A stretch of 64,000 bases of DNA from Pipra filicauda (lineage: Eukaryota; Chordata; Aves; Passeriformes; Pipridae), in the NCBI RefSeq assembly GCF_003945595.2, contig NW_024104365.1, positions 5,675,049 through 5,739,048 of the forward strand, in the 5' to 3' direction. Position numbers and translations under genes: made by a program. Numbering within the stretch: position 1 is the first letter of the stretch; every line of letters starts with the position of its first letter. Positions 24,517 to 38,447 of this stretch are shown here, in pieces. The notes under the pieces are model-generated. The model was not told the DNA's origin and did no database searches. It was given only the letters and a program-made list of their open reading frames with translations.

Positions 24517-27500
24517 ATTTCAAGCTTTGCCAGTAACAGACTGCCTAAGTAACTGTCATATGTATTCTCAGTTCCCTTCTCAAAATGACTTCTGAATTAT
24601 TCTCAATCCAACATCCCAGGACTTAACACAGTTAACCTGGTACTGTGCAAAATGGCTTTACCATTCACAGTTTTAACAATACTGTCCAACTCTCATTGTT
24701 TCAGATGTGAGGTTATGAAAACAAATTGACCATTTTGTTGTTCTTCTGCACAAGCCAGTTCCTCTAGTCCTACTAATAAATCACTAGAAACCATTTGTTC
24801 AGCAACTAGGCTGTCATGAAAGCAGTAAATTACCCAGCTTCTCAAATGCAACTACAGACTTCAGCAACTTTCTGAATATAAGCAAGCTCGGAGACAAGTT
24901 TCCCAAAAGGCTGATTAAGAAAATGTTCAACAGAACTAGAACTAATATGACTCTAATGAAACAGTCCCTTCTAGATAAAGGGAATCTCATATATTTGAGA
25001 TTCAGTTCACTGGAAATAATTTTTTGCTCTAAATACACCCACAGCTACATCCTTTTTGTGGAATAGCCTTACTGGAAGCAATTTTTTGCATTCCTGATTA
25101 CTAGAGTTCTCCTCCTCCTAGCTACCATGTCATCCCAAGTCTCCCATATCAAGAGTGCGCTTTTCCTAAAGCAAACATTAAAAAGTAGTCCAAAAAGTGT
25201 CATCTTTCTTTAACATGGTTTACTTCATCATCTACTTGATAACACAAGAATGTCAAAATGACATTTCTTGCCCCTTATCAGCTTTAGCCCAGACACAATC
25301 ACATTAGTTTTTAGTCACTTCCATGGCTGTAACCAATTTAAACAAATTTAACAATTTAAACAAATCAGTCCAAGATGGTTCAGCTAAAGGCACTAAACAC
25401 AATAAAATATCACCATGTTTGACAGCTCCACTTGTTATGCACAGTAACAGGTAGTGCAGCAATACCATAGGGAAGGTGTGTATTAGCATAGATCAGTCCT
25501 CAGCAAAACTTGTGGTGTACAGAGGAAACGATTCATGATAAGAGAGCAAAAAATAAATTCTTGCTACAGGTTTTTACATATTTTTGCTAAATTTGTATAA
25601 TTACAATAGTGCAGATCCACAGGAAGGATCGTAAATATTTAATATCAACAGCTAGTCACAGTAAGAGAAAATAACGAAATTAAAGTGACAGCATCTTTCA
25701 AGTAACACAGTCTGGTAGCACAGGTGGACAGATTAGCATTCAGACAGGACCAGATCTTTAGTCTGGAAGGGATAGCTGGTCTAAGCATCTGTCTGTGCCT
25801 CTCCCTCATACTTTTTGTTCTAACAAAATATTTCTTCCTTACGCAACTAGCCTTGCTTTTGGTCATCCATAATAATATGCACAACACTGGCTTATATATC
25901 CAAGAGAATTTATATTTACAAACCTATGGGTATTTGTGTACATATGTATGTACAGACATATACATATATTCATGCTATTTTTATATATACAGTGTTTTTA
26001 AAAAAGGACTTGACAAGGTTATTGTTTTTAGAATAAAACTCTTAACGACCAGGGCTGTTAACAAAGAAAATTATCGCTTCCTGGCCTTCACCCAATGTAG
26101 CGCATTAGCTGTCGCTAGACTGGTCACTTAGCTTTTGAATTAAAGTTGCACTTGCACTCAGAATATGGGCAAAATGGACTTGTGTTTTCCTGCTGCATGT
26201 TCTGTAGGCAGTTTCCAGTCTGGTCCAAATATAGCGAGTGCCGTTTCTTTCCAAAAATGACAAAGCTAAAAATTCTGTTCAATATAACCTTTAATATCTG
26301 AAAGCTCTTTGAAACTCTAGTTTCTTCTTGCAGATTACTTTCTTTTAAATTCCTGAGCTCACATGTTGCTGCTTCTTCTAATTACAGAGAGTCTGCAGGG
26401 ATATTAGTGTCAATGACAAAATGTCATCTGAGGAAAAGATACTCCTAAGTTTATTTAAACCATTTTAGTTTCATTTTTTCCTCAACACTTTCATGTTGTG
26501 TGCTGTAAAGAGCTCCTTAGTAAAGAAATGAGTGAGCCTAAATAATAAGGTATTTCCTTCAAGACAAATCTTTTAGCCAGATCACAGTGAAATAAGTCCC
26601 TACAGTAAGGTACAAAATCTTATACTTACAAGTTAATGGATTCAGGGAGGTATTTAAGTCACTCATAACAGAAGTTCTGTTCTGTACAGGGTCTCGAGCA
26701 GGACTCAAACATGGATCTAGCGTTGGCTACTATGGAATCTATGTTCTAAAGAAGTATGAGTTTGGGCACATATTGCACTATAAATGGAAGTTGGATGGAG
26801 ACAGTAGCAAAGTACAGTACTATACAGAAAGTCACTCAGAGGTTCAGTATGTGAGAAGTCTTGTAGAAGATAATGAATATGTGAAGAGGGTTAGATGAAG
26901 AGTCAATTCTATCTGTTGTTAAATGCTGCCATACCCATTTCTATTGCACCTTTTACAAACAGAATTTCTAACCAGGAGAACATTTCCATGCCAAGTAAGT
27001 GCATGACCACTACAGTTCAGGAATATTAATGCTACCGTTGTTTCATTTTTCTAGGATGTGTCAGTCACTCCTTCCCACTTTCCTATTCAATTTCCACTGT
27101 TGCCTATATCATTCAGGATGAACAGCTTGCCAGCTATGCCTACCTCCCCTTTCTTTTTTTAAAGGCAATTACCTCAGTTTTCCATGGAATAATGACTTCT
27201 ATGAATTATTTTGAGATATAATTTTAAAAAAACCCTAAAAATTAATGTCCAAGTAATACTTTGTTTTGCATTCTCCAATGCCTCTTCTGTCAAAAAAACT
27301 AGCCTTCTCCCACTTTTTCCTGGTGTTACTTTTGCTATGACAAACACTGAATAACAATTTTTAAAGAAAATCAATTTACAAAGAGAAAGATGAGAGTGTG
27401 GAAAGTAAACACTGGTTAATAATATTGAATTATTCAAGCCTTATCAAGATACAAATATAATAAGCAGATATATAAGCACAAAAAACTGAACAATTAAACC

Positions 27501-30500
27501 TCATCAGCCAATTCTGTGAGAGAATATATATAACAAGCTAAAAAGGCCATAAACAATCTATTCAATGTCCAAGGTTCAGAACATGTGAATGCAAGCATTA
27601 TTTAATTGGAGTCACCAAGTTAACATATTTACAACAAAGACAAGTGTGGTGACACACACAGAGGCTTTGTTTATTGGACAACCACCACAAAGCAAGAAGC
27701 ATGCCACTTGAAGGTCAGCAAGCTCAAAATGGTACTACCACAGCTTCTTGATACCACTGAGTAGAAGAGAAGCTCTTTTTCCAGTTAACATGTCTAAAAT
27801 AAAATAAACTCACAAACAACAGATAATGTCTGCTCCTTTAACACACAAGATGATTAACAAGCTGTGCAGGAGCTACATCTACTTTAATTAATACATATGC
27901 ATCCGCGTGTCTTTAAACATCTTGCCTGCTTCTAAATTGTCTCACTGATTCAAAATATTTGCAGTGGTTTCCTCAAATAATGATGCTGCTTTAGGCAATG
28001 GTATTTCAGGATCAAGATGAAGAAATCAGAATGCCTAGGCTGACTTCTGAATTTGAACACAATCTTCAGCATCTCCCGTAAAAAAAAAATGGAGCTTTTT
28101 TTTACACAGTGTAAGAACATAAGTTTACTATCCTTAACTGCAAGGGATTATATCTGCACAGGTGAAACTGTAACTGCTTTTAGGAATGCTTCACATTCAC
28201 TCCATAGCAAAGCCAACTAGCTCTGATTAATTCAGGCACTACAGTAATTCAGGCTAACCCAACCAACCTGACTGACACTGTATGTGAGCTCTCTCAAACA
28301 ACAGAGATGTTGACCAAAGCCTGGCAGAGATGAGACTGTCAGTGAATTGAGGTAGGTGCTGCAGTGTTCATCATTAGGCCAGATGTCTCTGACTGTGATT
28401 TACCTCACAACTGATTTAGGTAAATAAAAGTTTGGTTAACAGTGATATATGTAGATCATCAGCTTTTTGTGGACCTGGTTTCTTTCATCATGGACTTGTT
28501 TCAAAATGTATTGCTGTAACATTTTCTCATTTATTTATTCCTGTTTTTTAGGCCTGTGGTAAACTTCAGACAATGAGAGAGCACATACAAAAGCTATGTG
28601 CTTATACAAAAGCTAAATTTATGTGATCCATTGATTTGTAGTTGCAGTGTGCTGATCTACTTTATTTCTGCAAAGTGAGTGAGTTACACTGACCTTTCTC
28701 AGCTGTACTTCCATTATGAGTCACAATAAAAACATTGTGGCTGGCTACAGAAGCAGTCTTAATCACTTGATTTTTGGCTTTTGCCAAAGAGATTGTTTAT
28801 ACTCTTGTTTCTCTTGAAGACTCAAAAAACCCTCATAGCAGTTTTTTAGGCAGCATTCATTACAATCACTGAAGTCCCAGCTGCTCAGAAAGTGAGCAGT
28901 CATTCAGTTTTCAGTCATTTGGTTTTCTGACTGCACCCTTTGCTACTTTGCTTCTTTAAACAGAAGCTCTAGCGTAGTCATCATCACCTGTTTCAAGGTG
29001 CTGCAGTCCAGTACAACCCTTCACCAAATGCTTCCAATAAATATTTCTGCAGGTCCTCCTGTAAAATTTAGCAGCCACATAACATAGTTTTGTGCACAAT
29101 GATTTTTAACCAGGAAGGAGAGACCTTGTGATTCTCCATCGGCCAAAAAAGGATTCTCCTTCTGAAAGCAAAGCTTACCAGCTGATTAGCCAAAGCAAGG
29201 AAGCGAGCAGTCAAGCCTGAGCCACCACCAGAATAATCAGGAAGGCAGAGCAACTTAATCAGAGAGCAAGTTAACTCAGCAAGCAATGAGAGTAAATAAC
29301 ATAATTAACAGGTTCCAAGGACATTTCTTGCAAGTAAATGACTAAAATAGTATGGTTATCATCTGGTACAGGAAATTACAGTATTGGTGATTTACATTTC
29401 TCTTACAACACTGTATTTTAATATTTTAATTTATGCATAGTAATTGATTCCTCTCAGACTTGACGGGAAAATACATACTGCCAAGTTGTGCAACTGTTTA
29501 ATCACATTATCTCAAAAAAAAGAAACAGTGGATCACAAGGCCTTTTTCCACCTCCTTGAAATATGCACAGTCCTTTTCTGTGGAGTGTGTGTGTGTGTAG
29601 CCTGTCATTTGCATTAATACCTTTGGTAGTAAAATATCAATGATTCAGATGAATCATTTGCTCAGTAGGGTACAATTCTTTTTTTTTTCATCATAATACA
29701 ATTTGAGGTATCTTGTATGATTAAATGTAATAAAAAAAATCTCAGGAGGTATAGTGTCTTTTTGTTTGTTTGTTCTAGTTTTTTGGCTATCTTTTTATTT
29801 TACTATGAAAAAAGAAGGAACAATTTAAATATCTCCTAAGTAGACATGACAAGAATTATCAGAGAGAAACATGCTATACACCTCAGAGTAAGAAGGAGGA
29901 AAAAAATAAAGGTTAATCAGTTAAGTCCCTATTTCATGACCTCCTGTCCAAATTAAAATAAAATAAAATAAGATCTTTAAATATAGAAGTACCACAGAAT
30001 TCATATAGAGAAACATCCAGCCTCATAAAGATGAATGAATGTAAAAGGAAGATCCTGATTCTTTTAAAACTTGGTTGAATTAACACGAAAAGGAGCAGTG
30101 AGGAAATGTAGGGGTTTGAGAAGAGCAAAAACTTCTAATGCTACTGTAAGGTTTTACCAAATGTTTCCAAATATCTCATGCTACTGTCATAAAAGCATCA
30201 TCTGACCTTAGAGATGTATCTATGACAAAGGTGAAAATGTCCAGAACAATCCATAATATGGACCCACATACGTTGACAGACAAGATAATACCACTGCAAA
30301 CATTCAGGTCAATATGAAGCGGTAATGTTTGGCTGTTGGTGTCAGAAAGTGTTACAGCAGATGGACGATCACAGCATCATTATTAAGTGTTCTGGACACC
30401 AGCCACAATACAGGACTGTATGTGTCACCCCACCAACATGAGACAGCTCTGGGGCTCAGTAGCATATATAATTTCTTTTATTTCATTGAATTTCACTCTC

Positions 30501-30764
30501 TGTCTTATGTTTGTCTTGACCAAAACATGCTCTTAAAAACACAATGCAAAAAATGGATAAAACATCTGCTCGTTTGGTTAATAATCACTCCAGACCTGTT
30601 CATCCCTTTAAAATTAATTATTTTTAATACTGGCACTGTGCAAGTATGCTCAAAAGCATATAACTAAAGTAAAAGTGAAAAAAGATAATGGGTTTTACTT
30701 ATTCAAAATTTGAAGATATTGCTTTTACAGAGATAACACCAAATTTTGAAAATATTCAAAAACG

Positions 30765-30820
30765 TAAAAAAAACCCCAAACAAAATAAAACAAAAAACAA
30801 CAAAAAATCTAACCACCCAA
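30765..30820 (+). repeat. A/C-rich low-complexity tract
   Basis: TAAAAAAAACCCCAAACAAA type, in the LURAP1L intron. Confidence 0.75.
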
Positions 30821-33362
30821 CTTATTTCATTAAGTTAGAACTGAGAAATGACAATATTAATGCTGGAGACAAATCTGAAGTTTCTTGAAATTCAAGTCTG
30901 CTTCCACAATACCACTGGAAAGACACATACTATTAAAAAAAATTTAAAAATCTTTGTCTGAATCTCCCCAGAAGCCAAAATGGAATTCTGTTTGAAATAA
31001 TTTTGTGTTCTTGGAGATGGGGTAGATCCTATTGAAAGCACATTTTTAATTTAACAACCAAAACTTTAGTAAAGGCAAACTCCCATCCTACTTACTTAAG
31101 GTTTATTTGGATAAGAATAAAAAAGAACTTCAAGACAGACCTGTAATTCTAAGTGATCACAGGTGCTCTTAGAACTGCTTTAACAGTATTCGAAAGTGAT
31201 ATGCTGATCACTGGGATTTTTTCCTATTAAAACATTATAAGCATTACATTTCCATGCTAAATATTTTAAAACTTATTGAATAAAAATGATTCAATATCTT
31301 ATAAAATAAGGCTTTTTTTTTTTTTCTTTAAGTTTAATTTGTGCACTATTTAAAGTTGCATGTCTTTCAAATTCAGACTCATTTATTCTTTTAAATGTAA
31401 AACTTCATCCAAATCTTCCTACTGGTGTAATCACCATCCTCCTAAAATACGGTTCCTGTGCAGTCTTTATGCCTATCAGAAAGTACCAGCAAATTTTAGG
31501 TCTTTCAGATAAAATGAAGCTGAATATTTTGAGTCTTTCAAACAAAAACACCCTTTTAAACTTCCAGATATCTATAAAAAGTTAGCTTCTTTAGTTTTCT
31601 CTCATCCACTAAGAAGGTATCAAACAGCCAGCAGATAAGATGCATATAGAATCTATGGGTTAAAGATCTAGAAGCAAACAAGAGTTTAGAACCATCTCTA
31701 GCAAGCTGAAATGCTGAAATTGTCCAGCACAACTAGCAAAGTAGGTTGTTGAAAGTTGCGCTAGCTGCAGCTTTTGAGCCATCATGGATCAAAAAGCCAT
31801 GTACCCCATTGTTTACTACAGAACACACTGCAGTACTCTGTTCTGCAGGTCACAAGGCGTGATTATCTAGGTAGAACAGTGAAAGCATACATTAACAATT
31901 AAACAAAGAAAAATCCTATACTTCCAGGGAAGGATATGAGAAGGTAGCAACAGCAATCAGTCATGAACTATAAACTTCAAGGCAAAATCAGGCACTGTAG
32001 GTACCAGTCTTTCTATATTATTTGAACTCTCCTCTGATCAATAACTATCATCCACACCATATAGTGCAGTCCTCAGCTTCTCCTGCACAACTCTAACTCA
32101 TGTCATACTACTCTTTTTTAATTTAAACCTGTTCTTAATGAAGATCTCTACATAGAAGAGTACTGGGGCAGTGTAAAATGATTCTAATTCAGCAAAGAAT
32201 ATTAATCATAGCTATCAACGCAGTTACCAGAGGTATGAGTAGAGTGGGAAGGAATCAAGGTCATTAGTTATATTTCCCATTTCTCTTTCTACTGAGAAAA
32301 TACTAGCTACTAAGCTAGTTGGGAAGCAGAAATAAGGTGCAAGACTTGCAACACATGGCTAGGAAAAGACGAACATGGCCTTTGCGAATAATCAAGGAAC
32401 CTGGGAAATGAGAGAACTAGACAAGGAAAACCAGGACGCAAAAGGTTTGGATTAGAGAAGTTCAGTTGCATTTGAAAAGGGCTGGTTAGGACTCTTCTGA
32501 AGTAATTTTGTCAACTAAGTACAAATTAATGAAAATGAAACACAGAAGTAACAAAGCTTAAACATCATACTGTTGTTTTGGTTGCTTTTCTTTTTTGTCT
32601 GAAATGGGAGGACTGACGCTCTGCAGTGGTGAATGCATAAATAACTTTATGAATTGATCGTCACAGAGGGCTACTTTGTCTGGCTATGGGAAAAACACAA
32701 ACCACGCTTCCACTCCAGTGCTCCAGTCACAACAACTAGTGCTAGATGCTAGCAAAGGAGGATGTAAATTCCATGGGCATTTGAAGAAACTTATAGTTGC
32801 TTTGGTATGCCAGTGGTACTATTCTTCTCCTGCTTTCTCCTCTGCTGTTGCAGGATTTACAATTCCTACAAACCCTGTAACACTAGGACCCTGCCACGGG
32901 CCACAACGTGAAACAAAAATATTTCAGTGTACAGCACAATTCTCCCAAGACATCTGGACAGACCACTAATAGTCACAGTGGTTGAAGTGCTCCTGTGAAG
33001 GCAAAATGCACTTGGAGCCAAAGAACAGGAGAAGATCTCTAAAAATTATCATTCTGGTTTCATATTTGCTCCTCTCACAGGTGTATAGTTTTGAGAAGTC
33101 TTTTAGAAAAATAGTCTACCATTGGAGTTTACAATGATTGAGTTCTCAAAGTTGTCATGTTTTTGCGCAGACCCATCCAAATCCTGTTTGTGAAAAGGAT
33201 TGTTCAGTACCAAAACCAACATAAAACCACTACATTACCACTGTTTTATGATCATGCTCATTGGAGGACAACTTCAGGCTTTCAGTGTGGCTGGAACAGG
33301 CCTTCTCTGGCCACTCTTAAAAAGGTACATGTTAATCTCATTTCAGGAAGGATGCTAGATAT

Positions 33363-33620
33363 TCAGAATCACAGCATCACAGAATACTTGGGGTTGTAAA
33401 GGACCTCTGGCGATCATCTAATCCAACCTCACTATTACAGCAGGTTGCACAGGATCATGTCAAGGTGGGGTTTGAAAACTTCCAGAGAGGTAAGACTCCA
33501 CAACCTCTCTGGGCAGTGTGTTCCAGTGCTCAGTCACCCTCAAAGTAAAAAAGCTTTTCCTCATATTCAGATAGAACCTCCTGTGTGTCAGTTTGTGCCT
33601 GTCACCCCTTGTTCTGTCAT
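33363..33620 (-). repeat. CR1 LINE 3' fragment
   Basis: Starts TCAGAATCACAGCATCACAG (reverse complement of the CR1 3' end) and runs through GGTTGTAAAGGACCTCTGG...ATCTAATCCAACC to TGTCACCCCTTGTTCTGTCA. A translated remnant of the CR1 ORF2 C-terminus is visible on minus ([34 protein letters not shown]). It is 5'-truncated and inside the LURAP1L intron. Confidence 0.9.
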
Positions 33621-34391
33621 AAATTAAAGTCTTTTCAGTAAACACTTAATATTTAGTCATGTCCAATGTCTGCTATGTCTCATAAGCATGTATCTGAGAC
33701 AAAAAAAGCAGTGAAACAATTTCAAATACATTTCTTTAAACCAGTGGAAATTCTGTAGGAAGACAAAAAAATAGAAAATAATAGAAAACTGTAAAGCAAC
33801 AAAGCTGTTCTATTTTTGTTTCTCGCTTAAGGTAAAAACCTGTGAGCTTGGAAACACTCAACATGTTACATTGTAATCCTTGGATATGTGTTTCCTTCTC
33901 TACCTAGAGAGAGGTTTCATGGCCAAAGTATAATGGTAGTAAAATTGCTCTCCTTCTGGAAGCATTTTAGTCATGAATGCAGCAAACAAAATTACAAATT
34001 AAGCCAGTAAAGTGTTTATAAGTGTTTATAAAATCTGAAACTCCCAGCAGCTAAATAGCAATTTAGCATTGCTTTACAGTCACTAAATATTTTCACTTCA
34101 CCTGGCACTGCACCCAGCAGGGCCACACAATACTTGGAGTTTATTTTACAGCACAGTAAATGAAACAGGTAACTTCTCTAGCAGCTTCGCTAGTTTGTGT
34201 TTCCTGTTAATTAACAAATGTGCCATATCATTCCCTTGACAAAGGTATTAAGAAAGGCTAGTTGGTGGGGAAGGATGAGGATTGGATTGATGAAAGCAGG
34301 GTTGCACAGGTGTGCCACTATGCTCTTCTCTATGTTTATGGAAGCTCTAGGAGAGATTGCATATCCTAACAAAACAGAGTAGCTAATTTTA

Positions 34392-34442
34392 ACATATACA
34401 TATATATATATATACACACACACATATATATATATATATATA
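34392..34442. repeat. Compound (TA)n/(CA)n microsatellite
   Basis: Alternating ATATAC, (TA)8-like, (CA)5 and (TA)10-like runs over about 50 bp in the intron. Likely length-polymorphic. Confidence 0.9.
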
Positions 34443-35404
34443 CTCCCCAGTATATTCTCCTTATCTTCTCTTATGGAAGGAGGGAAACTTCCTTTGGAGC
34501 TACTTCAGGAGGGGAATCCTCAGACACATTCCACATGCTAATCCACAGGCATGCAGCAGAGGGACTCACCACTGGAAGACAGGACAGGTTATCTCTGAAA
34601 TAACTGACCAAACTGACCATTCCAATAGGCTTCTAGATTTGAAGCTGTGTTGTTTATACCTTTCATAGCTGTAATACAAGATGGCTTACAGATCTCCTGG
34701 ATGAATTTTGGTCACTTGTTTTGGTCACCGTTCAGATTTGGATTGGTTATCATGAACACAGGTAAAAGCTTATAATTAGAAGCCTCATTTATGAGAGTAA
34801 AAGCTCCATAACAAAGGCTACAAGTCTGTCTTCACATCAAAAAAGTTTCCCTTTTTGTTATGATGTTGTCCATAATTTTACAATCAGAGCTCTTCAACTT
34901 TACAAACAGTAATGTGAGAACCATCTCTTGGAACTGCTTATATGCAAGAAATCTAACTTCCATGCTTATAAATGTGGGTGAAAGTCCGTTAGAGAAATTG
35001 CACTCGATTTAATTGAATTCTAGCTGTTTTTCAACAGCTCGGACCCTCTGACTTTTTAGTCCTGTAACTTTATCCTTGTTTGTTCCAGATTCAAGTATCC
35101 AGCCTCTCTTCCAGGACATCAAGAGAAATAAAACACATAGGAAATAAACATGTCCATTGCAGGAAGTTTACTAGGTTTTGGCCTTGAGAGCAGAGAATAG
35201 ACAAATAATCTTGTAACCTTTAAAACATGAATTGAAAGTGTATTCTTTTTCTTTAAGTATTTACTTTTAGGAAAAAGAAACTATTGAAGAGTAGAAATGC
35301 ACTTGTTTGCCATCATCTCTGCTCAATATAGGTATTTAGTATTGTACATTTCAAGTTTTACCAGCTCACAGACAAAAGGTACTTTTAAAGAAAGCATCCA
35401 CACA

Positions 35405-35753
35405 AAATTATGATGATCAAAGGGCTGGAGCATTGGCCATATGAGGAAAGACTACAGGTTCTTTCCTCCTTGGAGAAGAGAAGTCTTGGGGATGGGGATG
35501 TCTCATCACAGTATTCTAGTGCTACAAAGAGAACTAGGAGAGGCTTCATTTTAATACATGATAATTTTTTTTCAGTGATGACAACCAACCTCCTCATGTA
35601 CGTGGAGGAGTCCCTGTTGCTGGAGGTTTTCAAAATGCAACTGGACAGAGTGCTCAATAGTCTCACCCAGACTCTGGGTCCTATGAAAGGTGAAACTAGA
35701 CAATTTTTGGGCTCCCTTCACAGAATGGCCCTTCCATCCTAGGCTGTTCTACG
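35405..35753 (+). repeat. CR1 LINE 3' fragment, decayed
   Basis: On plus it translates with CR1 ORF2 C-terminal character: MIKGLEHWPYEERLQVLSSLEKRSL, then further on EESLLLEVFKMQLDRVL. Its 3' end reads CATCCTAGGCTGTTCTACG, a worn form of the CR1 terminus. It is broken by small indels. Confidence 0.8.
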
Positions 35754-36595
35754 AAAACCATGGTGTTTTGCTGATTTCATTAGAAAGTTTACAATCTATT
35801 TGCTAAAAGCTATCATAAACTGTAAAACTCTGTGCAGAAAGGCTTTAGTTTCCATGTCTTTCAATTGTCAGCAACCAGACTTTAAAAAGCAACTTCAAGG
35901 ATTCTTCTATTCTTGAAAAAGTAATCATGAATGAATCATGAAATTATAATATATACTCTTTGAAATAAAGGCTGGCAGAAGTCTCACAGTACATGGGTAG
36001 TCTAACTGGAAGTCTTGACTGCAAGTTTCCCCAACACTGCTGTGACGATCCATACATGAGACAGGAGCGTATGTACCAAAGTATCTCACACTGATGCTAC
36101 CAGGTAAGGTATCAGCAATGTTTCACACCCTGGGCCATTCAGCAGCTAATAATGTATGCACATATTCGTCTGTACTTCCTAGAGACTTAAACACTTCAGC
36201 ATCTGCTACAGCTGAATAAGAACAGCCATAAGCACCAAGTGCAACGTGGAGACACTCCACAATTCAAATTCTTCTGCCCTACACTGGGTGAAATTTGCCA
36301 GTCAAAATATATGTTTAAATATGCATTAATTTAAATAATCTTGCTCAGCTCATCATTCCAGAGATGATCTGAAAAGGTGGAAAACCTGGTAAAGTGCTGG
36401 CACTTTGTTTAGGTTGCAATTTTTTCCTGTCAGATTTGATCATTTTCCCTAAGGATAAATCTACAAGTGCCTTTTAGCATGAGTATCCTGGTATCACTGC
36501 CCAATTTGCATTATATGTAAAAAATTACAAACTCCTTTACTACATCATGTGAGTTGGAGAGTATGGAGAGAACTTCCTAGCAAGATCCAGGATTA

Positions 36596-36600
36596 CTACC
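36596..36600. repeat. 5-bp target-site duplication, left (CTACC)
   Basis: Identical to 37816-37820 and directly before the LTR TGT. Confidence 0.82.
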
Positions 36601-37815
36601 TGTGGTGGGGGGAAACAGTTTTTCCCCCTGCAGTTATAAAATGGTAAAACCCCAGGGGGTGGTGACCCTTGAAGTTTTGAGGTTTTACCCAATGAGCAAA
36701 ATATAAACATATCACAAGCAGAACAGAAGAGAAAGTAGTTGTAGTTGTGGTAGGAGAAGTAGCCATGTTGTGAAGCCACGAGGAGAAACAGCAGCAGCCC
36801 CACTGGGGGCTGGGCCCCCCCCAGCCCCCAGTGCGGGGGGCTACAGAGACTTGGAACAGTGTTAAGCTGGACTATGTATCTGTAGCTATGAGCTGGGGGA
36901 TGTATCTCCACTGTGAGCTGCAGCAAGAGATACTGAAAAGCAGCGGCAGAGACAGCAGCGAACAGAGGCTATGGCTAAAAGCCAACAGATAAGAACTGAA
37001 CCAGAGAAGCAGCAGCAAACAGCACGCAACCAAAGAAGACACAGAGTTGTCTGAGAGAGCCGAGGGAGAGCCAACAGCAGAGAAACAGAGCTGGGGTAAG
37101 AAACTGAAACCAAAAGACCCCAAACTCCTTGGAGACCCCTCACCTCCTAGAAGGGAGGGGTGAAGTGCAACATGCACTGCAGAGGAGCTGAAAAGCTCAA
37201 AGCGTCCTGGAAAGCTGGACCAGGACAGCCAAAGAAGTGCAGAGAGGGTGACCTTGGTCCCCCCCGCTGCTTGAGACAGAGTACAGGAGCTCTGGTAGAA
37301 CTCTTGAGGCAAAGACTTTCAACTGAAAGCTGCCCGAGACGTTCTGACTCACTTCGTGATATGACCGTGGTGAAGCGAGTTTTGTCCCTGCTGGCAGTCC
37401 ATGGGTGAGACCTTTGCTTGGAGTCGAAGGACAAGATGGGTGAAAGAAGACCCCCTTGTGTGTACTGGCAGAGATCCAGATCCAGATGCTGCATAAAAGG
37501 AAGAAAGACTGCTGCCCTAGAAAAACTGCTGCTCTGAGAGTGGAAAGGGATCTTTTTCCTTCTTCCCTCCTGGACTTTTATTTGGAGGGGAGAAGAGATT
37601 TGATCCATTGTAAATACTTATGTCATGGTAGAGATAGCTAAGACTGTATATAATGTATTGTAGTATTTATTTGTACAGTCATTGTAATATATATTCCCTT
37701 TCTCCCATTTTGAGTCTCGTGTGGTTGTCTGGAAAAAACCATCTCACATTGGGTTGAGATGTGGGAGGGGGCTAGGACTAGGGAATTGGATTTTTAGGGC
37801 TCTCAAACCATGACA
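36601..37815 (+). mobile_element. 1.2 kb solo LTR, ERVL-like, copy 1
   Basis: A 1215-bp LTR with TGT...ACA ends, beginning TGTGGTGGGGGGAAACAG and ending CTCAAACCATGACA. It is bounded by the 5-bp duplication CTACC (36596-36600 and 37816-37820). The 5-bp duplication and the AAACCATGACA end fit avian ERVL-type LTRs, which is also why I prefer the plus orientation. A CCAAT...TATAAA pair lies near 36690-36708. A clear AATAAA is not seen on plus, while two occur on minus, so orientation is only moderately supported. A near full-length second copy lies at 58761-60574. ORFs of up to 153 codons on the minus strand are not conserved as proteins. Confidence 0.85.
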
Positions 37816-37820
37816 CTACC
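37816..37820. repeat. 5-bp target-site duplication, right (CTACC)
   Basis: Identical to 36596-36600 and directly after the LTR ACA. Confidence 0.82.
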
Positions 37821-38357
37821 TTTTCCAGTGAACTTCAGGAGGACTTGGGGAAATAAGTTAATTTCCATTTTTGTATGTCTTTCTATTTCTAAGAGCCTCA
37901 CTGAATAACTGCTCACGAATAAATGAAGGTTAATCAAACTGTCCTACACAGGCTTGAGGTTTAGCCACTAGTAATTTTATATTTAAGATTTTATCTTCAG
38001 TCAAGATTTTAAGCAAAAATTCTAATTAATCTAATAGAAACCCAGCATCTGATACACAGTTTTACATGGCTGACTAGGCACACTGAACCAGACTTGGCTT
38101 CAGTTAAGACAACTGATATTATCATACAAAATAGTGAAAGTAGCAGCCCGTACTTACAGCAAGTGATAAAAAGATGTTTCAAATTAGTTGTTGACTTTTT
38201 TTTTCTTTAAAGAAACTAATAAATGTAGACTCTCCCCCCAGCTGTGGATCTAATAAATCTGAAGCACTGTTCAAACTCTGTAGAGCTGGTAGAAGAGAGT
38301 GACAACAGCTTTTCCCTCCAACTTGCTTCTTCATTGACATGCTAAGGATATGTGAAA

Positions 38358-38447
38358 GAAACAAAACAAAATAAAATAAAACAAAACAAAACCACCAAAA
38401 AAAGCAACAAGAAAACAAAGCAAAACAAAACCAACACAAAACCCCAA
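38358..38447 (+). repeat. (AAAAC)n A/C-rich tract
   Basis: AAACAAAACAAAATAAAATA followed by AAACAAAACC units. Simple repeat about 550 bp after the solo LTR at 36601-37815. Confidence 0.8.

Noticed and set aside
32676..32969. 97-codon plus-strand ORF
   Set aside because: No recognisable motif, no splice or promoter context, and it lies inside the LURAP1L intron.
34392..34442. CRISPR-like or tandem array
   Set aside because: It is a dinucleotide microsatellite with no spacers. No regularly spaced repeats were found anywhere in the window.
36872..37608. Minus-strand ORFs of 146 and 153 codons
   Set aside because: They lie wholly inside the solo LTR 36601-37815, and the second LTR copy does not preserve the same frames. 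There are no retroviral protein motifs.
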